A DNA stretch of 22,763 nt, taken from contig JASHWB010000324.1 in NCBI GenBank assembly GCA_030044295.1, forward strand, positions 1 through 22,763. Reading direction: 5' to 3'. The stretch comes from Candidatus Acidiferrales bacterium (GTDB lineage: Bacteria; Acidobacteriota; Terriglobia; Acidiferrales; UBA7541). Under the pieces are notes generated by a model. It was not told the DNA's origin, searched no databases, and saw nothing but the letters and a program-made list of their open reading frames with translations. Position numbers and translations under genes: made by a program. Below are positions 1-8,574 of the stretch, piece after piece (the first letter of the stretch is position 1; each line of letters starts with the position of its first letter).

Positions 1-1029
1 GAGGCGTTTTCGACTCGCGAAGTGGCTGCAGCGCTCAGGGACGTGGCGCGTTCTCCCAGCCAAAGCTCAGACATGATTCTGGTAAAGCGCATCTACGACG
101 CTCCGGATGGCGACAACTCTCCGATGGGTCGAATGCGTTCGCGTCTGATCGATCTCGAGGACGAGCGGCTCCGCGATATGGACGAAAATGGCGTGGACAT
201 GCATCTGCTCTCTCTCACGGCACCCGGCGTGCAAATGTTTGACGCGGATACAGCCACCGAGCTCGCCACGCAGGCCAACGACCGGTTGGCGGATGTCATC
301 CGGCGGCATCCCACGAGGTTCGCGGGACTTGCAACGTTCGCTCCCCAGTCTCCGAAGCGCGCGGCTAAGGAAATGGATCGCGCCATCAACAAGTTGAAAC
401 TCAACGGGTTCATCCTGAACTCGCATACCAACAGCGAATATCTCGACAATCCGAAGTATTGGCCGTTCCTGGAAGCGGCGGAGGCGCTCGACGCGTGCAT
501 TTACATCCATCCTCGTGGGGCCTCGGACGGAATGGCAGCACCGTTTCGCGACTACGGCCTCGATAGCGCACAGTGGGGTTACGGACTCGAGGTCTCCACT
601 CACGCCGTACGCATGATCGTAAGCGGACTTTTCGACCGGTTCCCGAAACTGAAGATTTGCATCGGGCACATGGGCGAGGCCGTCCATTTCTGGTTCTGGC
701 GGCTGGATTTCATGAACAATCATGCGCAGGAGCGCGGCTCAGCGCCAAAGCTGAAGCTCAAGCCAAGCGAATACTTCAAGCGCAATTTCGTGATCACCAC
801 AAGCGGCCAGGAGTCTCCGCTGGCTCTCGACTACTCGATCAGAGCGCTCGGAGTGGAAAACGTAATGTGGGCCATCGATTATCCGTACCAGCCAACGACG
901 CCGGCGGTGAAGTTCATGGACACGGCGCCGGTCACCGACGCGGAGCGCGAAAAGCTCTACCACGGGAATGCTGAGAGGATCTTCCACATTCCCGCGGCGG
1001 CTGCAGCAGCCAAGGGGGCGGGCCGGTGA
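1..1029 (+). CDS. Amidohydrolase-2 family protein (LigW/ACMSD-like decarboxylase or hydrolase), 5' end outside window
   Basis: The reading frame is open from base 1 and ends with TGA at 1027-1029. The first codons read EAFSTREVAAAL, which resembles the N-terminal TEEAF segment of LigW-type members of the amidohydrolase superfamily, so only a few residues seem to be missing. A GTG at 22 could be called as a start, but it would cut off this conserved segment. The TIM-barrel metal site is visible, numbering from the GTG at 22: IYIHPR (His163), IGHMGE (His216) and AIDYPY (Asp286). The tail has the typical YHGNAERIFHI ending. Relatives decarboxylate aromatic acids or hydrolyse cyclic substrates using one metal ion in the cytoplasm; the substrate here cannot be told. 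The first metal-binding Glu of the ExA-type motif would fall just before base 1. An Ala-rich tail of about ten residues follows the last conserved segment. Confidence 0.85.
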   Translation, partial: EAFSTREVAAALRDVARSPSQSSDMILVKRIYDAPDGDNSPMGRMRSRLIDLEDERLRDMDENGVDMHLLSLTAPGVQMFDADTATELATQANDRLADVIRRHPTRFAGLATFAPQSPKRAAKEMDRAINKLKLNGFILNSHTNSEYLDNPKYWPFLEAAEALDACIYIHPRGASDGMAAPFRDYGLDSAQWGYGLEVSTHAVRMIVSGLFDRFPKLKICIGHMGEAVHFWFWRLDFMNNHAQERGSAPKLKLKPSEYFKRNFVITTSGQESPLALDYSIRALGVENVMWAIDYPYQPTTPAVKFMDTAPVTDAEREKLYHGNAERIFHIPAAAAAAKGAGR

Positions 1030-1151
1030 TCCACGGCCATAGAATTGCAATCAATCTTGCGAGTGCACGCAGCCTATAGAGATACGGCACGGCCGGGAGT
1101 CGACTGTGTGGTCAGAGAGACGGAGTGTGCTAAATTGACGTATCCGCAAAC

Positions 1152-2909
1152 ATGACGATCACCTCAATAAGGTCCTCCGTCTTTCGTGCCCTGATTTACG
1201 TCGTTCTAATTTTGGCCTGCATTTCATGGAGATCCATCGCCGCGGCGCCGCGCGCGGACCTACTCCTCGAAACAATGCAGCAGGAGTTGCAGCGCGCGAT
1301 GGCGTCGCTCGCGAAAACCGATCCCGTCCCGTACTACCTCAGCTACGCCGTCACCGATTCCGATGGTGCTGAAATCGCCGCAATGAACGGCGGATTGGTG
1401 CTTTCGACGCGCGTGCGAAGGCGTCAGGCGGACGTGACCATGCACGTCGGCACTGCGGCCCTGGACAACACGCATGGACAAAGCCGCCCGTCGGGCCTGA
1501 CGTCGGGCCTGCTCCCGCTCACGAGCGACCGTGACGCGATCGCTCGGGTCCTGTGGCAGCTTACCAACCGGGAATACGAACAAGCGTCCTCCGCGTTGGT
1601 GCGAGTGAAGACGAATTACGAGGTGCAATCACCCGAGGAAGATAAATCGCCCGACTTCTCACAGGAGACTCCGCAGCGTCACATCGACGAAACGAAAGTG
1701 CCGCTGACGGTTGAGCAAAAGGCTTGGGAAGACCGGGTGCGGAGAGTTTCGGCGGAGTTCTTGAAATATCCCGAGGTGTACACGTCGGTAGTGACCCTCC
1801 AGACCGGGACCAGCGAATCCTATCTGACGACCAGTGATGGAACCGCCATCGTGCAGCCCTCGGCGATCAGCCGGTTGGTGATCGAAGCGGAAACGCGCGC
1901 GGACGATGGAATGGTGCTACCGCGCGTGGAGTCGTTCGAGCAGCCGTCTCTGGGGAACCTACCGTCAGAGGCCGAGCTACTGGCGACAGTAGATAAGATG
2001 GCTGGGGATTTAAAGGCGCTGCGGGCCGCTCCAGCGGCCGAGCCTTACGCCGGCCCGGCACTACTTTCTGGGCGTGCCGCCGCTGTTTTCTTTCATGAAG
2101 TTCTCGGGCACCGGCTTGAAGGACACCGCCAGAGAGACCAGACCGAAGGTCAGACATTCACGAAAAAAGTGAATCAACTGGTGCTGCCGCCATTTCTGAG
2201 CGTGGTGGACGATCCCACGATGAACGAACTGAACGGCGTGAAGCTGGCGGGCAGTTACGCGTACGACGACGAGGGTATGCCAGCCCAGCGCGTCGTGGCC
2301 ATCCAGGACGGCGTGCTCAAGAATTTCCTGATGTCGCGGATTCCCATTACCGGCTTCAGCCATAGCAACGGGCACGGACGCGCCGAAGAAGGCTACATGC
2401 CCACCGGACGCCAGGGAAACTTGATTGTCACGTCCACGAAGACGATCAGTGATTCCGAGCTGCGGCAGAAGTTCATCGACGAAATCAAGAAAGAAGGCAA
2501 GCCGTATGGGCTCTATTTCGAGGATATCGAAGGCGGGTTCACGCTGACGGAGCGCGCTCAGCCGCAAGCATTTGAAATTATCCCCGTGATGGTATGGGAG
2601 GTGTATCCGGACGGGCGGCCTGATCAATTGGTGCGTGGCGTCGATATCGTCGGCACGCCCCTGCTTTCACTCAACAACATCATGGTCACCGGTAGTAAGC
2701 TCGAAGTCTTCAACGGCGTGTGCGGGGCAGAATCGGGACAAGTGCCGGTTTCGGCCTCAGCACCGGCAATGCTTTTCTCCGAAATTGAGGTCCAGAAGCG
2801 CGCCAAGGGCGCGGACCGCCCGCCGATTCTACCGCCCCCGGGGTTCGGCGATGCGTGGCCGACATCCACTGCGAACTCAAATGCTGGCGTAGCGGAGGCC
2901 AAACCGTGA
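1152..2909 (+). CDS. Exported TldD/PmbA-family metalloprotease, active-site motif intact
   Basis: This 585-aa protein starts with a probable signal peptide (residues 1-32: basic start, hydrophobic 14-27, then SIAAAP). That is unusual because the classical TldD/PmbA proteins of Escherichia coli are cytoplasmic. The metal motif HEVLGH (HExxxH; His315, Glu316, His320) is followed by LEGH, matching the HExxxHGLEGD-type signature of TldD. A late cysteine in NGVCGAESGQ (Cys524) sits where TldD has its conserved metal-ligand Cys. The family cleaves unstructured peptides, for example in microcin B17 or PQQ maturation; the substrate here is unknown. No clear ribosome binding site precedes the ATG at 1152, although the signal peptide supports this start. 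The gene overlaps the next one by 4 bp (GTGA), so the two are co-transcribed and their products probably act as a pair, as TldD and TldE do. Confidence 0.85.
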   Translation: MTITSIRSSVFRALIYVVLILACISWRSIAAAPRADLLLETMQQELQRAMASLAKTDPVPYYLSYAVTDSDGAEIAAMNGGLVLSTRVRRRQADVTMHVGTAALDNTHGQSRPSGLTSGLLPLTSDRDAIARVLWQLTNREYEQASSALVRVKTNYEVQSPEEDKSPDFSQETPQRHIDETKVPLTVEQKAWEDRVRRVSAEFLKYPEVYTSVVTLQTGTSESYLTTSDGTAIVQPSAISRLVIEAETRADDGMVLPRVESFEQPSLGNLPSEAELLATVDKMAGDLKALRAAPAAEPYAGPALLSGRAAAVFFHEVLGHRLEGHRQRDQTEGQTFTKKVNQLVLPPFLSVVDDPTMNELNGVKLAGSYAYDDEGMPAQRVVAIQDGVLKNFLMSRIPITGFSHSNGHGRAEEGYMPTGRQGNLIVTSTKTISDSELRQKFIDEIKKEGKPYGLYFEDIEGGFTLTERAQPQAFEIIPVMVWEVYPDGRPDQLVRGVDIVGTPLLSLNNIMVTGSKLEVFNGVCGAESGQVPVSASAPAMLFSEIEVQKRAKGADRPPILPPPGFGDAWPTSTANSNAGVAEAKP

Positions 2910-4645
2910 GCGCCAGAACGATCTTGTCGCGATCCGCGTTTTGGCAGATGCACCTAGTCGCGCTTTGCTTCCTTACATTCGCTCTCACGATGCCGGTGGA
3001 TGCTAGGCAGAATCCCGCAACCGGAACTCCCTCGACGGATCCAGGCGCCGCAGCAAGTGCGGCCGCATCGGACCCGCTGCTACAGGCGATGCAAGCGGAG
3101 CTTGAGCGGTCAAAAACACACCTCAAAATGGAAAATGTCCCGGCGCCGTATTACATCGACTATCGCCTGACGGACGCGGACGAGTACAACATGGAAGCAG
3201 CGTACGGCGCGCTGCGTACGAGTACGCACGCACACACGCGGTACGTCCGTGTTGTGGTGCGGGTGGGCGATTACAAGCTCGACAGCTATTTTGGACAGGG
3301 CACTGGCGTCGTGAGCCTTGCGCCGCTGGAGGATAATCCCGAGTCGCTGCGTTGGCAGCTTTGGCAGGCCACGGACCAAGCATTCAAGATTGCCAGTCAA
3401 TCGTTGGCGGCCAAGCGCGCAATGCTAAGCCAATATGCGACGGGACAGCCATTCGACGACTTCGCGCACGCCACTCCCGTGCACGCAATCGAACCGGTCG
3501 CTACCGTCAATTTCGACCCTGATAAGTGGGAAGAGACGATCGAAAAAGCGTCCGGGCTGTACTCCAGCGATCCCAAAGTCGAAATGCTCAACAGTGTCGC
3601 GCGATGCTGGGCAGTGAATCAGTATTTCGTGAATACCGAAGGTACGGTCACCCGGCACGGCTACACAGAGTGTTTTGTCGATATCAGCGGCACCACGCAA
3701 GCGTCGGATGGAATGCGCCTTTCCGATGACATGCCGTACCGAACTGCAACGCCGCAAGAATTACCTAGCCAGACACAAATTCTGGCGGACACAAGAACAA
3801 TGCTGATCCGGTTGGCCGCGCTACGCGATGCACCCGTGGCGGACGAGGAGTACGAAGGGCCGGTGCTGTTTTCAGCAGATGCGGCGACCGAAGTGTTCGA
3901 TTCGCTGGTTGGCTCGAACGTGCTGGGGCGCCGGCCTCGTCCGGGAGATTCGGCAAGGACGGTCGGGCCGTTCGCGTCGAGCTATAAGACGCGCGTACTT
4001 CCCGCCTTTGTTTCGGTGACCGACGACCCGACGATGACAAACTTCCATGGCGAACCTCTGCAAGGGCACTATGGGACAGATGACGAGGGCGTTCCGGCGG
4101 CGAACGTGCCGGTAATCGTGAATGGAATCCTGACGAATTATCTGATCGGCCGCGAGCCAATCCAGGACTTTCCGCAATCCAACGGACACGGCCGCGCGGG
4201 ACCGGGACAACCCCCAGCGCCCAGCGTGGGCGTGCTGGAAGTGCAATCGCAAAACCCATTATCGCCAGCGGACATGAAGAAAAAGCTGATTGAGCTTTGC
4301 CAGCAGGACAACCTCGCCTACGGATATTATCTGGAGGAAACGGCGGGCGTGCGCAACCTCGCTCCGCGCCTGCTATATCGTGTGTACGTGAAAGATGGAC
4401 ACGAGGAGCTAGTGCGCGGAGCGGTATTCAGCCAGTTGGATGCGCGCGCGCTGCGCAGCGGTCTGGTTGCACTGGGAAACGATCCTGTCGTAAGCAACCG
4501 CGAAGGAAACGTGCCACGAAGCATCATCGCCCCGTCCGCACTTATTGACGATATCGAAGTAAAGCGTACTGGCCAGAAAAATGCGAAGCTGCCGGAATAT
4601 CCTCCGCCCGATCTGAACGGATCGAATCGAGCAGCCTTCCAGTAA
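2906..4645 (+). CDS. Exported TldD/PmbA-family paralogue with degenerate metal site
   Basis: I chose the GTG at 2906. It overlaps the upstream stop as GTGA and has GGAGG at 2894-2898, 7 nt away. A longer frame from ATG 2855 lies inside the upstream gene and would spoil the signal peptide. The 579-aa product starts with a signal peptide (hydrophobic about 15-29, then VDARQ). It aligns along its whole length with the upstream product: LLQAMQAELERSK, VLPAFVSVTDDPTM, NGHGRA and ELVRGAV all have counterparts. At the catalytic site, HEVLGH is replaced by DSLVGS (residues 332-337), and the late Cys segment is replaced by NREGNVPRSI without Cys. It is therefore probably a non-catalytic partner, comparable in role to the inactive subunit of the TldD/TldE heterodimer but apparently exported. 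It ends 24 bp before the convergent receptor gene. Confidence 0.82.
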   Translation: MSARTILSRSAFWQMHLVALCFLTFALTMPVDARQNPATGTPSTDPGAAASAAASDPLLQAMQAELERSKTHLKMENVPAPYYIDYRLTDADEYNMEAAYGALRTSTHAHTRYVRVVVRVGDYKLDSYFGQGTGVVSLAPLEDNPESLRWQLWQATDQAFKIASQSLAAKRAMLSQYATGQPFDDFAHATPVHAIEPVATVNFDPDKWEETIEKASGLYSSDPKVEMLNSVARCWAVNQYFVNTEGTVTRHGYTECFVDISGTTQASDGMRLSDDMPYRTATPQELPSQTQILADTRTMLIRLAALRDAPVADEEYEGPVLFSADAATEVFDSLVGSNVLGRRPRPGDSARTVGPFASSYKTRVLPAFVSVTDDPTMTNFHGEPLQGHYGTDDEGVPAANVPVIVNGILTNYLIGREPIQDFPQSNGHGRAGPGQPPAPSVGVLEVQSQNPLSPADMKKKLIELCQQDNLAYGYYLEETAGVRNLAPRLLYRVYVKDGHEELVRGAVFSQLDARALRSGLVALGNDPVVSNREGNVPRSIIAPSALIDDIEVKRTGQKNAKLPEYPPPDLNGSNRAAFQ

Positions 4646-4677
4646 CGGTGCCACATCGCCGCTCGGCAGCTACCGTT
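4644..4677. terminator. Possible bidirectional terminator hairpin between convergent genes
   Basis: AACGGTGCC at 4644-4652 can pair with GGC...ACCGTT ending at 4677, with a bulge. It spans the short gap between the convergent TldD-like gene and the receptor gene. There is no proper T-run on either strand, so this is only a weak candidate. Confidence 0.25.
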
Positions 4678-7012
4678 TCGAAAAGTCGTAGCGGATGCCG
4701 ATGCGGAACGAGAGCGGCAGTCCGATGTTCGGAGGCGAAACCGTGGGATTTAGAGCCTGGATGTAATACTGCTCGTTGGTGAAATTTTCGATGGCGAAGT
4801 AAGCCTGCGCGCCGTAGGCGATATGCCGCGCCACGCTGGCGTCGAGCACAAAGAAATTCCCCAGCTCAAACCCCGTCGTATCCAGCTGCTGGCCGATCAT
4901 GCGGCCGTCGAGTGTCGCAGAGAAAAGTGAGGGATGGTCGTAGCGGGCCTCGAACGTGAACGAATTGTGCGGAACTTCCTGCACCCACGTATTTAGCAAC
5001 GTCGGCTGGCCCGGAGCGCTGACAACCTTCGAGTCTACGTACTGATATCCAGCGGACAGGCTGAAGTCGCTCGTAACGCGCTCGACCGCGTCAAGCTCGA
5101 ACCCGGGCGCGCTGATACGACCCAGGTTTTCGCGTTCTTGCGTGTTGGCCGGCGACGGCAGCGGCACGTTGGCGATCGGGTTGACGATCTGATTGTAAAA
5201 GAACACGCCGCGGACCTCGAAGCGGCGCTGAAAACCAGTGAGGTCGAGGCCAGTTTCACCGCCGGTCAGGCGTTCCGCCATCAAAGCGGCATTCGGATCG
5301 GTAGTCACGTTTCCGACGCGATAGCCACGATAGAGCTCGTTGAGCGTGGGTGCGCGGAAGGCGCGATAAACGGACGTCGACCAGGATATATGTGAGTTGA
5401 ATTGATGCAGTAACGTAGCGCGCGGATTGAACACGTCGTAGCTGCGGTCAGGAAAATTCTGGTTTGGTTGCGGGCACGAGCCGCTGGGAGCCGGACCGGG
5501 AGCGCAGATGTAGGAAGCAGCGAAATTCGCCCAGTGATCGTAGCGGCCGCTCAGATTCAGCACCCAACCGGGCGAGAGCTGAATCATATCCTCTCCAAAA
5601 AGCCCAAATGAACGCTGGCGGCCACCGGCGGATGTTTGGCGGAACTCGCTTCCCGTAGAGCCAGTGATGATTTCGTGACTGTGCCCGATTTCTTCGTGTT
5701 CGTCAAAGCCAGCGACTACGGTCTGACGCGTGCCAACGCTCTTCCGCCAAACAGCGGAGCCCCCGACGCCCTGAGCGGGAACGGTCTGCGAATCTGTGAG
5801 GTATTGGCTGCTCTGATTAAAGGCGACGGAATAGAAGTTCTGAAAGTAGGTTTCGCCCTCGCCGTAAAAGCGCAGCGTGAGAGTGCCGACGGGTCCAAGG
5901 TCAAGATCGGACCCGAGCGCACCCCCGCCCATGCGGATATCGTTTCGCTGGCCAACAGTGCCGTTGTTGCGCGAGTCGTCAAAATACCAGCCGCGGGCGA
6001 AAATGCGGCTGTTCTCACCGATCTTGCGGCCGACTGTGAGGTCGGCATCGCCATCCTGGCTGCCCGTAAGTGTGTCAAATGGTCCTCGGTAAGCTCCTGG
6101 AACCAAAAAGTAGCCGTCGGAATGAAAGGCCTCTCCGGAAACCATGGAATACCATTTGCCGAGCGAACCACCCGCGGAGAGCGAAAGGTCCTGCGTATTC
6201 CGGTTTCCGTAGGAGGCATCCACACTCAGAGCCTCCGGTTCAGGCTGGCGGGTGAGGAACTGCACCACACCACCCATGGCCTCGCTGCCGTAGAGGCTGG
6301 ACGATCCTTCCTCGGCAACTTCGACGCTTTGGACGGCTGTCTCCGGAACGCGATCCCAATACACCCATGAGCCGAAGGGATCGTTGATAGGAATGCCGTC
6401 TTCCAGCACCAAGGCGCGGCTGGCGCCATTGGCGCCGAGGCCGCGCAAAGAAAGACCCATCGTCGTGGGATTCGCGTTCATGCTGCTAGTGCGGCGAAAG
6501 AGGCTGAAACCGGGAACTTGGCGAAGTTTGTCGGCAAGGGTCAGGGCGGGGAGAGCCTCAAGATTCGATTGCGTTAACTGGATGTTGCTCGCCGGAGTTT
6601 CGCCCAAAGGAGTCGCTGTCCGGTTGGCCGTAACCATAACACTCTGCGAAAGCGACAGGAGTTGGAGCGTCGCATTGACTTCAATGGGCGCGCCGGACTG
6701 GCTGCTCCAAGGGCGCTTAAGCTGCTGAAAGTCCTTCGCGCTGATGATCAGCGTTCCGGAAGTGGCCGGTACGCTATCAAACTGAAACTTGCCGTCGGGC
6801 CCGGTGGTTACGGTGCTCGTGAATGACCCGGCCTCAAGCTCGACCTGCGCGCCGACGATAGCGGCGCCAGAGGCGTCGCGCACGGTACCGGAGACCTGGG
6901 TACTCTGCGCGCGGGCGAGGGGCGCTGAGAGGACACAGAAAGCGACGAACGAAGCCATGGTGAGCAAGGATAAGACGAACTTGCCGCAGAAGGGCGCGAA
7001 GACAATCTTCAT
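4670..7012 (-). CDS. TonB-dependent outer-membrane receptor with N-terminal carboxypeptidase-regulatory-like domain
   Basis: The 780-aa product has a signal peptide (1-36, ending ARAQ), a carboxypeptidase-regulatory-like beta-sandwich (about 38-115; SGTVRDASGAAIVGAQVELE and PDGKFQFDSVP), a TonB-receptor plug (about 135-258; LADKLRQVPGF, LSLRGLGANG, VLEDGIPIND, SSSLYGSEAMGGVV) and a long beta-barrel (about 259-780) ending RIGIRYDFSKR. The length is normal for a complete receptor. Such proteins import large or scarce ligands across the outer membrane using energy from TonB/ExbBD. The plug resembles siderophore and cobalamin receptors, but no neighbour identifies the ligand. The start ATG has GGAG upstream (CTGGAGAGCTTTGG). 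The gene stands alone, convergent with the TldD-like pair and divergent from the PilZ gene. Confidence 0.93.
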   Translation of the reverse strand: MKIVFAPFCGKFVLSLLTMASFVAFCVLSAPLARAQSTQVSGTVRDASGAAIVGAQVELEAGSFTSTVTTGPDGKFQFDSVPATSGTLIISAKDFQQLKRPWSSQSGAPIEVNATLQLLSLSQSVMVTANRTATPLGETPASNIQLTQSNLEALPALTLADKLRQVPGFSLFRRTSSMNANPTTMGLSLRGLGANGASRALVLEDGIPINDPFGSWVYWDRVPETAVQSVEVAEEGSSSLYGSEAMGGVVQFLTRQPEPEALSVDASYGNRNTQDLSLSAGGSLGKWYSMVSGEAFHSDGYFLVPGAYRGPFDTLTGSQDGDADLTVGRKIGENSRIFARGWYFDDSRNNGTVGQRNDIRMGGGALGSDLDLGPVGTLTLRFYGEGETYFQNFYSVAFNQSSQYLTDSQTVPAQGVGGSAVWRKSVGTRQTVVAGFDEHEEIGHSHEIITGSTGSEFRQTSAGGRQRSFGLFGEDMIQLSPGWVLNLSGRYDHWANFAASYICAPGPAPSGSCPQPNQNFPDRSYDVFNPRATLLHQFNSHISWSTSVYRAFRAPTLNELYRGYRVGNVTTDPNAALMAERLTGGETGLDLTGFQRRFEVRGVFFYNQIVNPIANVPLPSPANTQERENLGRISAPGFELDAVERVTSDFSLSAGYQYVDSKVVSAPGQPTLLNTWVQEVPHNSFTFEARYDHPSLFSATLDGRMIGQQLDTTGFELGNFFVLDASVARHIAYGAQAYFAIENFTNEQYYIQALNPTVSPPNIGLPLSFRIGIRYDFSKR

Positions 7013-7138
7013 CCAAAGCTCTCCAGAAGAACTGTAATGTGACGCTAATTCAATAATTTAGGTTACTTTTCGCAAGCGTCGAAGATAACTAGGCGCCCGA
7101 GTTCGTTGTTTCCCGTGGAACAAACAGCCTGCGCGGTA

Positions 7139-7147
7139 TGCTATCTT
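7139..7147 (+). promoter_or_regulatory. Possible extended -10 promoter for the PilZ gene
   Basis: TGCTATCTT is an extended -10 type element (TG at 7139-7140, TATCTT at 7142-7147). Transcription would start near 7154, about 20 bp before the GGAGG ribosome binding site. No good -35 box is visible. The 171-bp gap 7013-7183 is AT-rich near 7040-7070 and must also hold the divergent promoter for the receptor gene, which I could not place. Confidence 0.28.
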
Positions 7148-7183
7148 GCGTGCAGCAAGAAGTCTATCGTTTCCGGAGGTCCG

Positions 7184-8077
7184 ATGACGTCGCCCCAGCC
7201 GCGCCGTACTGACCGCGTTTCGCTGACCCTCTTCCTTGAAATCTCTGGGACGGACAGCCAGGGCGAGGCGTTCTCCGAGCCCAGCAAGACGCTACTGATT
7301 AACCGGCACGGCGCGGTGATCGCGTTTGAGCGGGTGCTAGCGCCCGAGCAGAAAGTGCATGTGAAGCGGAGGGCGCCCGGAGAGTCTCACCGCGAAGCGG
7401 ACGTGCGGATCGTGGGCGAGTTTGGGCGGCAGAAAGATGGATTCCTTTACGGAATCGAGATACTGGACAAGGAAGTGGACCTTTGGGGCGTTGAGTTTCC
7501 TGCCGCAACGGAATCAAGCGAGGCCGTGGCGCGCATGCTCCTGCAGTGCACCTACTGCCGCAGCCGGGAGGTGGTGTACCTGAACGAGATCGAGCTGCGC
7601 GGGTTCGAGACGAACCGCGGGATCGCGCGCCACTGCAAGACGTGCGGAGTGCCCAGCATCTGGGCGCAAGCGCCCCACGAAGACGAGGCAAGGTTCACGG
7701 CGCGGCAAAGGGTGCGTCGCGTAGATGAAGTCGATTCGCTTCCGGCCCAAGGCGAGCAGCGCGAGCGCAAACGCATGCGTTTCAAGACGCGGTTGACCGC
7801 CTGCATCCGCCAACCGGGCGCGGACGACGAGTTAGCCGTCTGCGAGGACATTTCACCACTGGGGATGTGTTTTCGAAGCAAGCGTCTGTACGAGGCGGGC
7901 ACTGCGATCGATATCGCCGTTCCGTATTCCCCGGATGCAGCCAATATCTTTTTGCCGGCGAGAATCGTTTATTCCGAAAAGCTGCCCAAGGCGGGGTTAT
8001 TCCGCCACGGAACGGAGTATCAGAAAGTGATTCCGATTCGCGGCAACGAGGGGCCGTCAGGCGAAGGGAAATCCTAA
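7184..8077 (+). CDS. PilZ domain protein with central four-cysteine zinc-ribbon-like segment
   Basis: I place the start at ATG 7184, which has GGAGG at 7175-7179. A longer frame from 7106 lacks such support and would overlap the likely promoter. The 297-aa soluble product has a C-terminal PilZ domain (about 193-285) with the usual cyclic-di-GMP signature: RKRMR (Arg195xxxArg199) and DISPLG (Asp222, Ser224, Gly227). The N-terminal part (1-110) also reads like PilZ, with RRTDR at the start, but its second motif is degenerate (INRHGA). Between them is CTYC...HCKTCG (Cys122, Cys125, Cys151, Cys154), suited to bind one zinc. The product is probably a cyclic-di-GMP effector; its target is unknown. 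Its stop overlaps the convergent cheX-like stop by 4 bp. Confidence 0.8.
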   Translation: MTSPQPRRTDRVSLTLFLEISGTDSQGEAFSEPSKTLLINRHGAVIAFERVLAPEQKVHVKRRAPGESHREADVRIVGEFGRQKDGFLYGIEILDKEVDLWGVEFPAATESSEAVARMLLQCTYCRSREVVYLNEIELRGFETNRGIARHCKTCGVPSIWAQAPHEDEARFTARQRVRRVDEVDSLPAQGEQRERKRMRFKTRLTACIRQPGADDELAVCEDISPLGMCFRSKRLYEAGTAIDIAVPYSPDAANIFLPARIVYSEKLPKAGLFRHGTEYQKVIPIRGNEGPSGEGKS

Positions 8078-8574
8078 ATCGCGGGAACCCCCGCGCGTTC
8101 GCGAGCCCGGCGGGCGTGATAATGCATGGAGATATTGAGGTGCACGTGACCGCTAAGCGTTTCAAAGCGCAGGATGGTCGCTTCGGAGTCGTGCCCAGCC
8201 TTTTCGCATTGCTCCTCGGAAAGCAGCGAAGGCGGATCGACCTTGAATTCGAATCCCCGGTCATTTAGCTGGGTGACGGCATTGCCGATGACCATGTTCG
8301 CGAGCTCGCAGACGGCTTCGCGCACGATGGGCTCGGCTGAATCGACTTCCGCGCCCGTGAGGCACTGAGCCACACGAAGCGCGGCTTGCGGCTCCATATC
8401 CAGAATAATGCGTCCTTCAATTTGGCCGGTGAACGTGACGACGGCCGCGAGCCCTTTTTTGCGATAGCCATTTTCCTCCATCGCAAGATCGGCGATGGTC
8501 GCGGGAGCCTGCATCATTTCCGCCAGCACAGCGTCAAGCGATCCGATGAAAGGTTGGATCAGATCCATTCTCAT
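8074..8574 (-). CDS. cheX: CheX-type CheY-P phosphatase
   Basis: The 166-aa protein belongs to the CheC/CheX/FliY phosphatase group. Its key motif is CELANMVIGNA, with Glu90 and Asn93 as the ExxN catalytic pair. A single such helix fits CheX (one active site) rather than CheC (two). N-terminal strands such as AAVVTFTGQIEGRIILDM match the family fold. The family dephosphorylates CheY and so ends the signal. It is the last gene of the chemosensory operon: its ATG overlaps the cheY stop as ATGA, and GAGGA lies just upstream. This is consistent with the adjacent receiver being its substrate. A second ATG two codons later is possible. Confidence 0.82.
   Translation of the reverse strand: MRMDLIQPFIGSLDAVLAEMMQAPATIADLAMEENGYRKKGLAAVVTFTGQIEGRIILDMEPQAALRVAQCLTGAEVDSAEPIVREAVCELANMVIGNAVTQLNDRGFEFKVDPPSLLSEEQCEKAGHDSEATILRFETLSGHVHLNISMHYHARRARERAGVPAI
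8080..8095. terminator. GC-rich hairpin shared by two convergent genes
   Basis: CGCGGG (8080-8085) and CCCGCG (8090-8095) form a 6-bp perfect stem with loop AACC. It begins 3 nt after the PilZ-gene stop and lies inside the last codons of the CheX-like gene on the other strand. Read on the minus strand, the stem is followed by ATTTAGGATTT, a poor T-run. It is a candidate transcription-stopping structure for both genes, given that no intergenic space exists. Confidence 0.35.

Noticed and set aside
1030..1151. Searched for a promoter before the TldD-like pair
   Set aside because: TATAGA (1075-1080) and TTGACG (1135-1140) occur but without partners at proper spacing, so no promoter is called.
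2855..2905. Longer start for the second TldD-like gene
   Set aside because: The GTG at 2906 has a good ribosome binding site and gives a clean signal peptide; the longer form would bury it behind 17 extra residues.
5636..6370. Long plus-strand open frame of 244 codons opposite the receptor gene
   Set aside because: It lies entirely antisense to the strongly supported TonB-dependent receptor, has no recognisable domain and reflects GC-driven open frames. The same applies to other long antisense frames, for example 67-723 (-), 2061-2627 (-) and 12237-12923 (+).
7135..7149. GG...TTGC resembling a sigma-54 promoter before the PilZ gene
   Set aside because: The gap between GG and GC is 11 nt instead of the required 10, and there is no dyad site nearby.
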